Origin: Bugulina stolonifera
Lineage: Eukaryota; Bryozoa; Gymnolaemata; Cheilostomatida; Bugulidae
Length of the DNA: 64,000 nucleotides
Direction of reading: 5' to 3'
NCBI GenBank assembly: GCA_935421135.1
Contig: OW285188.1
Coordinates: 27,564,433 to 27,628,432, forward strand
Shown: positions 34,101 to 49,100 of the stretch, one piece after another
Layout: each line of letters starts with the position of its first letter
Numbering within the stretch: the first letter of the stretch is position 1
Notes under the pieces: model-generated
Seen by the model: only the letters and a program-made list of their open reading frames with translations
What the model was told of the DNA's origin: nothing
Databases searched by the model: none
Made by a program: the position numbers and the translations under genes

Positions 34101-37100
34101 ATAACAAGCCTGGGTCCCCATGCACAGTCTACTAGTTATACACATAACTACATTGATAATGACCCGACTGTTGCAGTAACACATTGGTGTTGCCTATCAT
34201 GGATCCCATGGGTCCCCATGCACAGTCTAATACATGTAGTTGTGTATACCCGACTGTTGCAGTAACATATTTGTGTTGCTTACGGGTGGCTTGACATTGT
34301 ATTGTAAACAAGCCTGGGTCCCCACGAACAGACCAATAGTTATACATATACATGTAGCTATATTGATATAAATGACCCTATTGTTGCAGTGACACATATT
34401 TTGTGTTACCTATTGGATGGCTTGATATTATGTTAACAAGCCTGGGTCCCCATCCACAGTCTAATAGTTATGTACATGCATAACTACATGTACATCGATG
34501 ATGACACCACTGTCGCAGTATGTTCTGCTGCTTATGGATGGCTTGATATTATATTGTGAACAAGCCTGTGGCCCTATGAATAAGCACAGTCTAAGAAATA
34601 TTGATAATGATCTGTCTGTTGCAGTTATACAACATGACAATGTTGTTTATAATGGCTTGATGTTATATGAACAAGCCTTGGCTTCCATGGTTGCTTTATC
34701 TGGCAAGTATATTATTGATGTGGCCAACATTACATGCTGTCAAGCGACATATTGTGTCATTTACTGAGTGGCTTGATATTATATTATGAAAAAGCCTCAG
34801 TCCTGTAGTACAGTTTAATGGCTATAGTAAAGATGGTAAGAGTGTGAGAGCAACCAACCTCTCTTGTGGATTGCTAGAGGTTTCATATAATATTTACATG
34901 TATATGGTGTTAACTAAGACTTTGCTACACCATGAAGCATTACACAGTTTAGTTTGTGTTTATAGCATGAACAGGATTGTTGAATAAAGTAGCTGCAGCC
35001 GGCCTGGCTATATAGCCATTGAATCTGATTATCTTGCAATGTTGAATTAGGCATAGCCTTAACAGATGATAGCCAGTAATGAATCTGAGGCTATAATTGG
35101 CAAAGGTGACTGGTTTCATCAATACAGACAGGCTGGGCAGGTACTGTAGATTGTTCTTTGCTGGACTCTACATGTATGTGAGAATGACAGAATTTTATAG
35201 ATGTCACATTAAGGATCACGGAGTCCTATAATATCAATGTCTTCAAGTGAGGATTCATGTTACTGTCGTAGTCAGTGTTGAGTAAATCGTTGTTCTCTAA
35301 CTGATGATAGTGTTTGCCAACCTATATGGATTTGTACAGGATTTGGCTGCTATAAAAAATAAATGATCACCTCCAAATGATCGAATGATTGGTGACAATT
35401 TCTTATATAGAAATTTGACAATAAAGTGATGAAAAATAAGAAAGCTATCAGCTTGAAGGATCATTCTCAGAAACAGTTGGTGAGACTGCAAAACACAATG
35501 GAAGTGACCTGTGTTAAACTATATACAGTGTATAATACATTATATAAGGAAGATGGAGACAACTCCACAGAATATAATAGCAAAACAATAATTCACCTTG
35601 TACTGTAATTGGTTGAATTTCTAGAAATATTGAGGAATGACAGATGTATGATACATTCTGTGTTGTGATAAACCTTCTACGATTTCAAATCAATTTTACC
35701 ATAGCTGAACAAGTCATAAAATGATGTCTTATGAAATGAAAGGTCTTCGGCTAATGTGCGTTATAGTCTACTCTTGGTCAGCACATATTAGTTGTTTTCC
35801 TGGCTAAAAGCTTGACAATTAATTGAAAAAGGTTGAAGTCTTTTAACTACATGTACCCTGCTAAGTACAAAAAATCTGAAACAGAAAAAACTTGAAAGTT
35901 TAATTGGCATTGGATTCCTTGGCTGTTTTATGACATCAAGTGAATTGTGTACTATTGGTATCAGAAGTGTTGTGAAGTTGACTATACCCTATGTTTATTT
36001 CAGACCATAGGCTGTGCCAGTATTGTGGGCTGCACCTGGAATGTTCAGATTAATGAAAGATATATTATTTTGTGGCTGGTCAGCACACGTTACAAGTGGA
36101 AATAGGCTACATTGAAAGCTTTCTAATTACTAGAAAAGCTGGCATTTATGAACACTAAACACAGGCCTATTCTGTTATACAATTAGATCTGCTACTTTGA
36201 GTTTATAATGTTGGTAGTTGCTCTGGAACATTTATTTAATAGCTGAAAGCTACACATTCCTAACATGTAATCTAACTGGCCTCTTACATGTACATGCTGA
36301 ACGCTCCATAGTATTGATAGGGAGGTTAGCCCAGGCCATTGGCTTGGTAGTGGCTTGCATGCTAGCTAGCTTATCCAGTTGGGAAGCTACTGAACGTTGT
36401 ACAGGCTAGACTTGACCAATTTAGTAGCCAAAAGTTTGGTAATCGAAAAGCAAAATGGAACCACGCTAATGTGGACACACAATTTGCACAGTACTAATAA
36501 TACTGTTGGCTCTATTTTGTATAAAAATGAGTTGAAAATACTTGTAGATGCTTTGTAGTTTAGTTGGTTATTTTGTAAGTTGTACTTGGATATCTATCAG
36601 CAACAGATGGACCTGTAATGAAACAGCTAGCTAGCTAGCTAGCAATGGCTTGTAGCTGCTAGTGATCAAAAAGCCAAATGATTAGATTTGTACATGCAGT
36701 AACTTTGCTGCAGTTAGCTACATCAATCTGATGGGTAGTACCCATTCTTTGAAATAATTTAACACGTCATCTAACTAGCTAAGTCAATGATATCATTGGC
36801 AACTAGCATACATAATATAGTTATGATAAATTGAATATCCAAGTTTATTATGCATCTGGAACTTGAGCGAGTACACTGAATTCAGTTGCACCGGACTACA
36901 TTTAGCTGTCTAACTCGAGTCATATTTGACAAATCACATACATGTATGTTTCTATTGAGATTTTGGAATTAGTAGTGATCTAATTCATATGATGAAAGCC
37001 TTACCTATTCTACTGTTTGTATAGTATGTACATGCACATGTAGATATCTTTGTGCCAGGCTGACCAAAGTTTGAGACTAATCACAACGTATGCCCCTCTG

Positions 37101-40100
37101 TTAAGTGTTTGGGGGAAATGTGCATAACTAATATTCAAAGTGTCCCTAGCTACATTGTACATGTAGTAGATTGTGGCCATAGACAGGCTGGGAAAAGTTC
37201 ATGACTCACTTTCAAGAGTTATAGGTTAGAAGGATTGCACCAGCAGAAAGTTACAAGGTGTATGTGGCTGCTGAGAACACTATCATCAACTTGATAATGG
37301 CTTCAACCCAGGAATTGTGTATATACACTACATGTATAAGTAAAATTACACTCTCTTATTAATCAAGTTGACCAACTAAATAGCTCATTTGTAAAAGTAC
37401 ATATTATCATCTAAGCCTAGATGATGTTGTGGAATTATTGCTGCACATGTTTGCAGTGTTGCTGTTTGTTTATACCTGTGAATAAGGTTTAACAAAGTAC
37501 TGGTTGTTTTGTACCTCCTCTGTCTTTGTGACGTGAAATTTGCTAACATGGCTATTAGAGACAATTAACAGAGAGGTTGTTTATGCAAGGCTAACTTTGC
37601 CTCGCTATGTAGACACTTGAAATTCATAGATGGTTCTGGACGAACTTTCAAATCTCTTGAGAAATCTGAAGACTCTTTATATCTTCAGTCTTGAAAGTTG
37701 TAAGATGGCTACCTACACTGCATTCTGTAGGCCTATCTACTAGGATGTAAATTAGTAATATATGACGTCATTTACATCTGGGCTATGTACATGTACATGT
37801 AAGTGTATTTATTCATAATAAATATCACACAATTATCAAACTAGGGTGGTCAAGTTATCACCAGAGTGGTGTTGTACAAAATTCCGGTACAATTTCTATT
37901 ACGTACCTCGTGGTGTATGCTGTAGGTCAGTATTTGCATACCACACAAGAATACTGCTAGCTTCTGGTTAACTACTGTACTTACTAGTTTGCAGAAATAC
38001 ATTGAGAGCTAGAAATGCAATGCACATTATGGCAGAGTTTCATAGTGCTAATGTTTCACTTCAAATAAAAAGCTGTGGTACATGTACCAGGACTGCTGCT
38101 ACTACAGGCTACATTATACTACTACTATATTATCGAAATTTGATAATTCAAAGATATGGGATTACATCATTATTAATGATGCATGACTGTATGATATACA
38201 GTGGCTGAGTGTTTACGGCACACAGAATAGGGCTCCTCTGAAGTCTCATTGTTTAGCTTTTGGAGCTATGAGTGAAGCAGAATTATAAATCAAACGAGAC
38301 TTACCTGTAAGGTGAAGTTTGATAGTAATTCTGCGAACGAATAGCGAAGAAGGTAAACAATCCCGCCCTTGGGTTAGAGTTTCCCACCCATATTTTACTC
38401 TTCGCTATAATTTTATTGTAAATGTATGTTACTGATTGCATGTTATTGTTTTTCATCATCTTTTTTCAAAAACTTTTGCCCTAATCTGTGTGCTCCTCTG
38501 AACAAGTGACCAGTTTCCTGCATATCCACCAAAGCTATCTCATTGTTTACCTTCTTCGCTATTCGTTCGCAGAATTACTATCAAACTTCACCTTACAGGT
38601 AAGTCTCGTTTGATTTATAATTATACAGTGTTATAGTGGTATACAATACTATACATTATGCATTGTCATGGTGGTATACAACTACTGTCTGCATGCACAA
38701 GTACCAACGCACAGAAGGGGAAGCCCGCAGTCCGTTATACAGTGTAAATGTATGAAGCCTACCTGCTGTTAAACATGGCTGGGCTAGCATCGGATCTGAG
38801 GCTACTCATGTAAGAACTGAGTGTACTGGTGTTACTGTCTCTGCGTACAGTTGTACCTGCGTGTTGTGTGCGGAGAGGAGTAGGCTCTACATATACATAG
38901 GAGAGATAAAAACCAACACTATGGTATGCTACTCACTTGGCCTATGGCCTTACACTGCACACATAATATACATGTAACTACAACTACTACATGTACAGTA
39001 TGCCCTACATCAAGGGTGAGGGAAACCTTCAGGCCAAACTGCCAAATTTAAAATTCATGATAAATAACGTGAATTGTAATTTATAGTCCAAATTTTTGTT
39101 TCAAAGGTAGCAAATATATTAATTAATGTAACATGTAATATTATTTAGAGATACATCGATTTAGTTGGCTGATCACTGGACCATTATAAGAGAATCCAAC
39201 AGTTAGAGTAATAAATGGTGTCCACTAATTCTATTGTATATAATAAGATTATATCAGTGATGAGATGGCAGGTTTCTAAAGACAGTCACAGTGTCTCTAA
39301 ACAAATCAAAGGAAGATTAATAGTTCCACAGTCTATATCATCTAGCATATGGAAGGAAGTATCGAAAGCTTTCATGCTCAGCTTAAATGCTGGTTGCATA
39401 AATATGCTACTTGAAGGGCTTCATGGTTAGCAGGAATTTTGGCAAAAGAAAGATTATTAATAACTGATAAAATAGTTAAAATAGCTATTTTATAGATATG
39501 ATTTGATTTCATTGTTTTAGGTGGGTGATCAGAAGATGATATGGAAACTATAGACTCCTCACCTATTATTTCTGGCAGCTTTCTTAGTTTGGTCGAAGCA
39601 TTTGATTGGCTCTGTGTGAAGTTTAGTTTTGGTCTTTGATTATCTGCTGGAAGAAGACAGTGAAAATGTTATTATTATCATCGGCCAGTCTGATTTATCT
39701 ATATAAATATACACTGTATATACTATATTATATACATACAGTGTATAATAATACCTGGTATAGAGGGAAGAGTAAAGAGAGTAGAAGGGGATCTTTTACT
39801 AAGCTTAGACTTGAGGTTGTTGAGATTGTGAAGGTTTGTACGTCTTGTGAGTAGAGTATTCTGTGTAGTCCCCATCTACAGCATATACATTGTACTAATA
39901 TCAGTGGATAGGTGCTCACTGCGGTAAAGGGACATTTCCAAGAAGACAATTCAAAATTGTGTAGATTACATTTAGAAGAACAAAACTCACAGATATTTAA
40001 TTTTTGTTAATTAATTTAATTAATTAAATAAAAATACAATATTAAAGATAAAAATTAATTGAAATCTTGTGGTTTGGGTCTGGGGTTAGGCATTTCGAAC

Positions 40101-43100
40101 TGTATTTTTCGAACAGTCGCACATTCGCTCACTGCATACATTATTATATAGCTTGCGTAGGTATACAGGTACTCTATGGTAGTAGTCCTATTCACTAGTA
40201 GATGAATCAGAAGTACCTCAGTCTCATTACATAAGCCCTCCTCCTCCACCGATACCTCCTGCACTGTGTTCAGGGAGACACTGCCAGCCACGCCCTTCTT
40301 TATCACATTGATCTCTACATCGACATCACTTGGTGGAGATCCTTGCTCTTCATTCATACCAATGCTCTCCTATTCACACATAACATCAAATATACATCTA
40401 CATGTACTGTTCAGTCTTCAGCATTCAGAATGAGACACTACAGCTCCTACTGCACTATTAAGGAACATGCTGACAGATTTGTACCACTTACTTCCTGGAA
40501 TGTAACCAAACCCGAATATGTCTAAAATTTTGAAAATGTGTATTTGCTGATTTGGTTATTGCATTTACACGCTACTTTTAGGAGAGGATAGACTGCGTTA
40601 CTATGCTGTTGAGATAAACTTGCAGCAGATATAGAAATGCCCATCTCTTACAAGTTATGTAATATAGTCTAATTGTAATCACCACAAATTACATAGAAAT
40701 AAGTCAACTATACAGTAGTATACAATGCATAGACAATTGCTCACCTGACTGAGCCTACGGTCGCCAGGCCCGAGTCCCGTCACAGTGAGACAGTCCTCCA
40801 CGGTACTGGCACACTTCCCTTGCTCACTCTTGCTATCAGACACACCTGTGAGCATACTACTGGTAGCTACTCGACAGCCAGGGGTGTCCAAACCTTTGTG
40901 TTTCTTCCTAGCATAGAATTCTGCGCCGTGCACAGTTTTGACATGCTTACGTAGGGAGCTGGGGTCAGTGTATCTCTTGCTGCATCCACCTATCTCACAG
41001 GCATACGGTTTCTAGAAAGAGAGGGGGAGGGAAGGGGTAAAGTTGGTATCAACTCATCCATAATCCAATACAGACGACATCAAAAGACTATTGGTCACAA
41101 GAAATTAATATAAATCTGTAAACTCATTCAGCAAACACTTGATTGAAAAAAACAATACAAGTTTAGCATAAATTTGCATCAGCATGCAAAGTTATTCACC
41201 TACAATTTCCCATTGAGCTGAGAGCGTTAGGAATTGGAGTGAAATAATAATACTGTTATGTAAATGAAAAGTCTAACTCAGTGTTATAATAAACATTCTA
41301 CTATCTGATGTAGGCCTGATGTAGGCTACTTGTACATCCACTCAGTGCAATGCCTGTATCTGTCCGGCCCAGTTATTAGTTGCCATGCTGGTCACCAAAG
41401 AGCATCATGGCCATTCATGGCCATGGAAATTGTTATACAGTGTAGGTGCATTGTTTACTCATCTCAGCAATAGCTTATTAAACTCATCCCCGCGAGGCCA
41501 TTTTCAAAATTGGTATGTCATTTTCTTGGCGTCTCGGTGGCTCGTAAGCCACTAAGATTTCAACCTGAAATTTTCAGGTTTCGAATTCTACTTTTTTGTA
41601 ATTGCCCACTAATTTTCCTTTATCTAAAATAAACTCCACAGAAATATCGACAAGGATATCCTGTATTTAATCTGCCTTTAGAATGTTATAAGATCTCGGT
41701 GATCTGGTCATGCATTGGCACAGAATGCAAAAACACAGTTCTTCTTGACAATGGCCAATATTAACAGACCACTGAGAATTTGGTATGACATAAGTTCACC
41801 TAATTAGCTGTGACTTACATTTGACATTGTAAATATTCACCTATGGTATCCACTGCATTTTTGTACATATACAAAGCAGTAATAATAAGCTATTCCAAGA
41901 GCAGATAACGATGGCACAGTATTACATGAGAAGATCTACCTCATAACATTGAAGATTGACACGTATCAATGCCCGGGTGGCTCAGTCGGTAGAGCATGGG
42001 ACTCTTAATCCCAGGGTCGTGGGTTCGAGCCCCACCTCGGGCGATATTTTTTCCATTACTATTCTTTTTTTCCACAAGCCCAATAATACAATGACTTTGT
42101 TATATTCATTTTACAACTTTCTGACAACACACAAAATAATATTAACTCTTGTGCATACACCTGCACCCCAATATACTGGAAGAACGCATGACAGCGTTTT
42201 TAATCGAGAGCGTATTGTTAGCAAGCTTCAAACACTATTAATAGCCTAGACCAACATACTGGGCAAGCATAGAGAGATGTGATTTGTCAATTAACTCCCG
42301 TGTGTTTTCAGATTTATAGTTATTCTACTAACCTCATTCGAGTGTGTTCTGTTTTGGTGCTTTGCTCTGTCTGAAGCATTACTGAAGGCCTTCTGACACC
42401 CTGGAAACTCACATAGGTAAGGCCTCTCTCCTGTGTGTGATCTCATGTGGGTCTTGAGGTTTTCTAACCTTGAATAGGCCTTGTTACAGCCAGCAAACCC
42501 CTGTGACAGCCAATACAGAATAGAACAATAGAACAACTTTCAGAGTAGTATATAATTTATATAGTAAATATAATAATATAATGTATTAATATTGGGAATG
42601 TAGCACTTGGTAACACGTAGGAGATGTAGTAGTAAATGGCTAATGTTTGTGTATATACATTGTATGTTGTACCTGACATTTGTGAGGTTTCTCTCCTGTA
42701 TGCCTTCTCATGTGCACTACCAGCATGTACTGAGCTTTGAATGGCTTCTGCTGCCGACAGCAATCTCTCCAGCGGCAGATGAATGTCTTCTTATTGCCGC
42801 TAATATGGTCATGATTAACGTGCTAAATAAAGTGGAAACAATAACAGTACATGTAGTGGTGGTAACAGTAACAGTAGTGGTAACAGCAGTAGTGGTAACA
42901 GCAGTAGTGGTAACAGTAGTGGTAACAGTAGTAGTGGTAACAGTAGTAGTGGTAACAGTAGTAGTGGTAACAGCAGTAGTGGTAACAGTAGTAGTGGTAA
43001 CAGTAGTGGTAACAGCAGTAGTGGTAACAGTAGTAGTGGTAACAGTAGTAGTGGTAACAGTAGTAGTGGTAACAGTAGTGGTGGTAACAGTAACAGTAGT

Positions 43101-46100
43101 GGTAACAGTAGTAGTGGTAACAGTAGTGGTAACAGCAGTAGTGGTAACAGTAGTAGTGGTAACAGTAACAGTAGTGGTAACAGTAGTAGTGGTAACAGCA
43201 GTAGTGGTAACAGTAGTGGTAACAGTAGTAGTGGCAATAGTAGTAGTGGTAACAGTAGTAGTGGTAACAGTAGTAGTGGTAACAGTAGTAGTGGTAACAG
43301 TAGTAGTGGTAACAGTAGTGGTAACAGCAGTAGTGGTAACAGTAACAGTAGTGGTAACAGTAGTAGTGGTAACAGCAGTAGTGGTAACAGTAGTGGTAAC
43401 AGTAGTAGTGGTAACAGTAGTGGTAACAGTAGTAGTGGCAATAGTAGTAGTGGTAACAGTAGTAGTGGTAACAGTAGTAGTGGTAACAGTAGTAGTGGTA
43501 ACAGTAGTGGTAACACTAGTAGTGGTAACAGTAACAGTAGTGGTAACAGTAGTAGTGGTAACAGCAGTTAGTGGTAACAGCAGTAGTGGTAACAGTAGTA
43601 GTGGCAATAGTAGTAGTGTTGATGTCAGTGGTAGCAATATTGGTACAGGGTATACTTACTTACCACTCACACATGAATTATTCACAAGTATTACAGTCAC
43701 ATGACTACTTATATTATGATCATAGTAGTTTATACTATAATAATTGTATCGTATTTGGATCTATTGTTTTGAGGTCAACGACACAATGAGACCTCTTGGT
43801 GTCCTAGACTTGACCTTAGGAGATAATAGTTCCTAAACCTTCACAAAATCCAAAGTGATTTCTATAAATTACAAATTTTCTAATTTAATCCCAGGCCCAT
43901 TAGTCGTATTATAGGTAGAACACAATAACATGGTGGTCTCACATTACTAACAATAACTATATATGACTTGTATATCAAACTGATTCCATGATATCTGATG
44001 TAATAATTATGGAATAATAACAATACAATAGAATAGCACAGTGATAGATATGTGCATTAGTGTGTCCATCTCATAATAACATTATATCAGAGTAATAGAT
44101 AGCACTGGACTGGAAATATTTTATAAATATGAGAACAGATTGCACCGGACTTAATGTGGTGAGTGAGTTTACATGTCATTTAGATTGAACTGTTGGCACT
44201 GGTGGCATGTGAGTAGCGGGGCCAATCCCCAGTCTGAGATATTATTGATAGAGTATAACAATCCAAGTATCAAAAGTAAATCCTACTTTGAGATGATATT
44301 ATAATACCACCAAGGTAAATAATGTGGTCAACTTATTGCTATAAAACTCATATTACTGTTATGTAACCAATTACTGCCAAGTATCATAAAAAATATCAGT
44401 ATTAATGTGAACATTACAGACATTAGTTTACGTATGATGTGTCTTCGCACCCTGCTAGCCTTAGTTACCTTAGTTACAGCTGCAGTGGTAGACTTAGTAC
44501 CAGTGGTGGTGGAGAGATGTCTAAAATACAGTGACATACTTACCTTAACAAGGACAGTGGCATACGTACCTTAACAAGGACAATGACATACTTACCTTAA
44601 CAAGGAGCTCATGGTTGTTAAATTCACAGCTACAATCCTCCCATTTACACACCGTCTCTTTAAACTCCAGACTCTCTTCTTCGGCATCTACCTTGTTTTC
44701 TACAATAGCATGTCCTACCTCATACCACTACTCTCTATATACAGTTATGTTCAGGTGTAGGCGACTAGTGGCTTTGGTTTGACAGTTGCTGCTGCTGGAC
44801 CTCCAGCAACAACAAGCAGTCAATGCTCACAATTAGCCAGTGGCTATGTAAAAGAGTAGATAACTACACACATACACACCTGTAGCACTCTGTAGCTGCT
44901 GCTTATCTTCGATACCTGGCACAGTTGAACTAACGACAGCGCTACCACCTCCTCTATCAGTTGATACCGCTTCCCCAGGACTCTGCAAGAAGAGAACATG
45001 GCTACAGCATCAGCTGGGACATCAATGGTTTATTTGGCTAGTATAATATATATAGTTTATACAATGTATAAATTATATAGGAAGGCCTGCCACATCTATA
45101 TCTACAGCATAGCCAGCAGCACTTTGAGGAAACGAGATCAATGTAGTCCTTCCCATCAAAACACAATAACATGTAAATGTTGGTGCTTACAGCTAGAGCC
45201 TGAAGGAGCTAATGGGAGTTGGTGATGAGTGTATAATAATAAGATACGAGTAGCATACAGTAGCTATGTTATAAAGTCTCACTGTGTTATGTTATAAGGT
45301 ATCACTGTGTTATATTATAAAGTCTCACTGTGTTATATTATAAGGACTCACCTGTGTTATATTATATGGACTCACCTGTGCTGGATTTGTCATCTCATGC
45401 TTTATCTTAGTGCTGTGGAGTCTTGCTGTCTTTTGCAGAGGGAGAGAGGATGGTGGAAGGCGCATACTGGGAGGTGGTTGGAAATTCGGTACAGGAAACG
45501 GAAACTGTAGACCAGGATATAAGGCAGCAGCTGCAGCAGCGTGTAGATATGGAGATGATGGGTTTAGTGTTGTAGGTGTCAGTGACGCCAGAGATGCTAC
45601 AAAAATTCACTAAATATGCTACAAACGTTCACTAAATATGCTACAAACATTCACTAAATATGCTATAAATATCCACTAAATATGCTACAAACATTCACTA
45701 ATAGTGCTAAGAAATTGCCAAAATATGTGACAGAGTTTCAAAAACATGCTATACATGTAAAAAGTGCTGAAACATTTTTTAAAAATATGCTATAAAAATT
45801 GGCGCTAAAAATGCTATCAAGTAACTACATGTATATACCATTTTAGTACTGCATCTTTATGTTTATGAACTGTTCATAAACATAAAGATGCAGTAGTGTA
45901 GTAGTACCAATATGTAGACTGGTAGGTAAGCACACCAGTTGACCATATGTGAGGTATAAAAGTAGGTTAGATTAGTATCAATACGTACACGTAACAGTTT
46001 ATCATCAACCCAATGGCTGTACCCCAGCAAGGTACATGGGAATCTACCAAGGTCACTTTAGTAGCAAAAAACTGATAAATTAATAATAAATAATCATAAG

Positions 46101-49100
46101 ACCGAATATCTTCCTTAGATCATTGCAAAAAGTGTACAAGCAAGCATAACTGCATACATGTAATTATAATGAGGATGAGATACTAATAAATCACTAGAGT
46201 GTAATATTATATACATATTATATACAGGTATTTGTTATTTTGGTCTTCAAGGTAACAAATAGAGAGTTGAAGGTGCCGGCATGTTGATAAAGGGATAAAC
46301 AACTCTGGGAACAAAACACCAATTATTTAAACATTTTAATTTTGGTATACAAAAAAAATTGAATATTTCATACATTATATAAAAAAGCATGCAATAGGAA
46401 TAGGAATAGGTATAGGAATAGGTAGGGCATACCTACATACATACCTGCTGACAAATGACCGTATGATCCACTAGTGGCGGAGGAACTACGGGAGTTTGAG
46501 TTATGTAAGAAAGGTGTTACATGCAGTGAGCCTTCACTGCTCCTAGTTAAACTCTGAATATCAAGGAACTCGGAGAGGGGGGAATGAGAGAGGGCCCTTT
46601 TTCTACCCTTACCACCAACTTGTGAGGGCCTCGGACTAGTTAGACGAGAAGAGTTAAGAGAAGGCGGTAAGGTAATACTTCCACTACCAGGTGTAGCTGG
46701 TATCTCCGTAGAAGCTAACGATTTCTTACTTAAGTCTGCCATATCTGTAACAAGAGAGTAACTTTTTATTCAAGATCAACCTTATTAGAATCACAGAGAA
46801 TAATGAGCTCACTGTATGTTGACCATAACATGTCACTGAGTACTACTCCAACATGCATTACAGAAGGTAATTTATACTTACTGTATGGTGACTGGAGGTG
46901 GTGTTTATACTTACTGTAAGGTGACTGGAGGTGGTGTTTATACTTACTGTAAGGTGACTGGAGGTGGTGTTTATACTTACTGTAAGGTGACTGGAGGTGG
47001 TGTTTATACTTACTGTAAGGTGACTGGAGGTGGTGTTTATACTTACTGTAAGGTGACTGGAGGTGGTGTTTATACTTACTGTAAGGTGACTGGAGGTGGT
47101 GTTTATACTTACTGTAAGGTGACTGGAGATGGTGGAGATGCCTATGAGTTCTATCTAGAGATATTTGAGCAGCTAGTTTATCCATAGAGTTGGCTAGAGT
47201 TGGACTGCTAAACAGGGATACATCTGTATGAGTAGGGCTACCAACTATCCTGATAATAAAAAGCCATAGATTGTTACTAACTAACCAATAGCTTGAAGAC
47301 GATAATAGAATATTATTCATGCAGCGTGTACATAGGCTGATTTTTTAGAAAATTACAAAATGTTTGGAATTCGTGTTTAATATGAGCACCATTGGAATCA
47401 AAATAATAGGATATGCACTACAGTAATAACATAATTATTAAAAACACAACTAAGAGTAAAATTATATAAGAGACGATATTACATAATAATAACACATAAT
47501 ATGAATAGAATACATTTTATTATATAGAATACGATATATGACTAATTCTGGAATAAAACGGCAACATGAAAAAAAATCAGAGTATTGATAAATTTTAATT
47601 TTTAATATTTATATCAACTGGATTAACATAGAGAGGCCATAGCCTAACAGTAAAACCCATGTACTATATGATGTACATGATTGTTATATATGGCATAGAG
47701 TGACCATACCTACAAGTAACACGTGTATTATATGACTTACATGTACATGTATGTGTGTATGCGTTATAGATGGCATGCAACTCAACTATTTCTAAATATT
47801 CCAATGTACCACACAACTGCAATTTACATACAATAAATATTTGCGTGATCTACTATAGAACTGGTGATATTTAAACTATTTTCTCCTCGAAGTACATGTT
47901 CAAAGATTCTACAGACCTATATGTATGTTAAAACTCTACTAATATCAGTGGTATAATGTATAATACAAACATTTCCAGATTATCAGTGTAAAACACCATT
48001 ATATAATAGAAATTGAGTTCATGTAGGCCTAGATGTATAAGGAAGTAGATATGCTCAGCGTACCTGGCAGGGTTGGGCTGATGCAGAGTTTGGTTAAAGA
48101 AATATCTTCCTTCATGAGTATTAGAGTTAAGTGGTTGGCCAGATGGAGCTGCGGATGAGAAACCAAGAGGAGACATTCCAGCCACCTGTGCAGCAGCGTA
48201 GTAGTAGGCCAGAGCTGGGATAGACAAATACACACAATACTATGTATATCACAAACCTCCATTTCAGAATGGTATGCTATGCTGCTAGACAAGTTAATTT
48301 TCTTAGTGCAGGGAAAGCTGGATGGGGTAGACTACTAGGCCACTATCACACCGGTGTGACATGGATTTCTAGACAAACAATTGCATTGCTAATTAGAAAA
48401 CTCAGTGACAGTAATGATGACAGATAACACAACTATTCCAGTGATTCAGAGCTAACAGGGTAAAACATGAAAATGAGGTGCACAGTCCACAGGTGCACTG
48501 ATGTACTCTAGCTCTGATATTATATACAGGTACATTGTACAGTACTATAATAAGAAAGGATAAGAGTACATATATGAATGAGCCTATGATAGACATGAGT
48601 ACATTCAGTGGCCAACAGAGTGTAGCTTTGACTATGAAGTTAAAACTGTAGGTATATTTATATAAATACACCTACAGTAGCCTAAAGGATATTTTTATAT
48701 ATATATAGGCTTCTATAACTTGCATTACACATACATGTAATAATTATAGGCTATTACGCTGGATGGTAAAGAGTATATTATTCCGATTATAAAATCTTTG
48801 CATTTTGTTGCCGCTTTTAGAAACAAAATTTCAAAATTTGGCCGACATGTATTTATATAGCCTGGACACTAGAATACATAAACAGCACGACCGTTGCATT
48901 ATAATGAGATAATATCATTAATCTCTACGAATGCTTTTTGTGAATAATATTTCAAGAAGATGTATATTCTTATATTATTTTTGTTTCACAGGTGTTGTGT
49001 AGCCTATATATTATTCTAATCCATAAGTTATAGTACACAAAGCTACAACTATGAGCATGGAATAGTTTAATGATATTTCGTCAACATAAATTGTTGAAAT

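Larger units (their letters stand above)
33416..38283. mobile_element. ~4.9-kb insertion with 40-bp terminal inverted repeats, splitting the array
   Basis: The left end (33416-33455) begins attctgcttcactcatagct. Its exact reverse complement closes at 38244-38283. The insertion falls inside the 35-bp array; array sequence resumes after the adjoining MITE, with possibly ATT duplicated. I found no transposase or reverse transcriptase in any frame, so it is non-autonomous or composite. Internal contents are the ~118-bp repeat at 33650-34480 and otherwise unique AT-rich DNA. Confidence 0.75.

Noticed and set aside
42607..43704. 365-codon Val/Thr ORF and minus-strand Leu/Thr ORFs
   Set aside because: They are translations of (agtagtggtaac)n plus antisense of a GLI zinc-finger exon.
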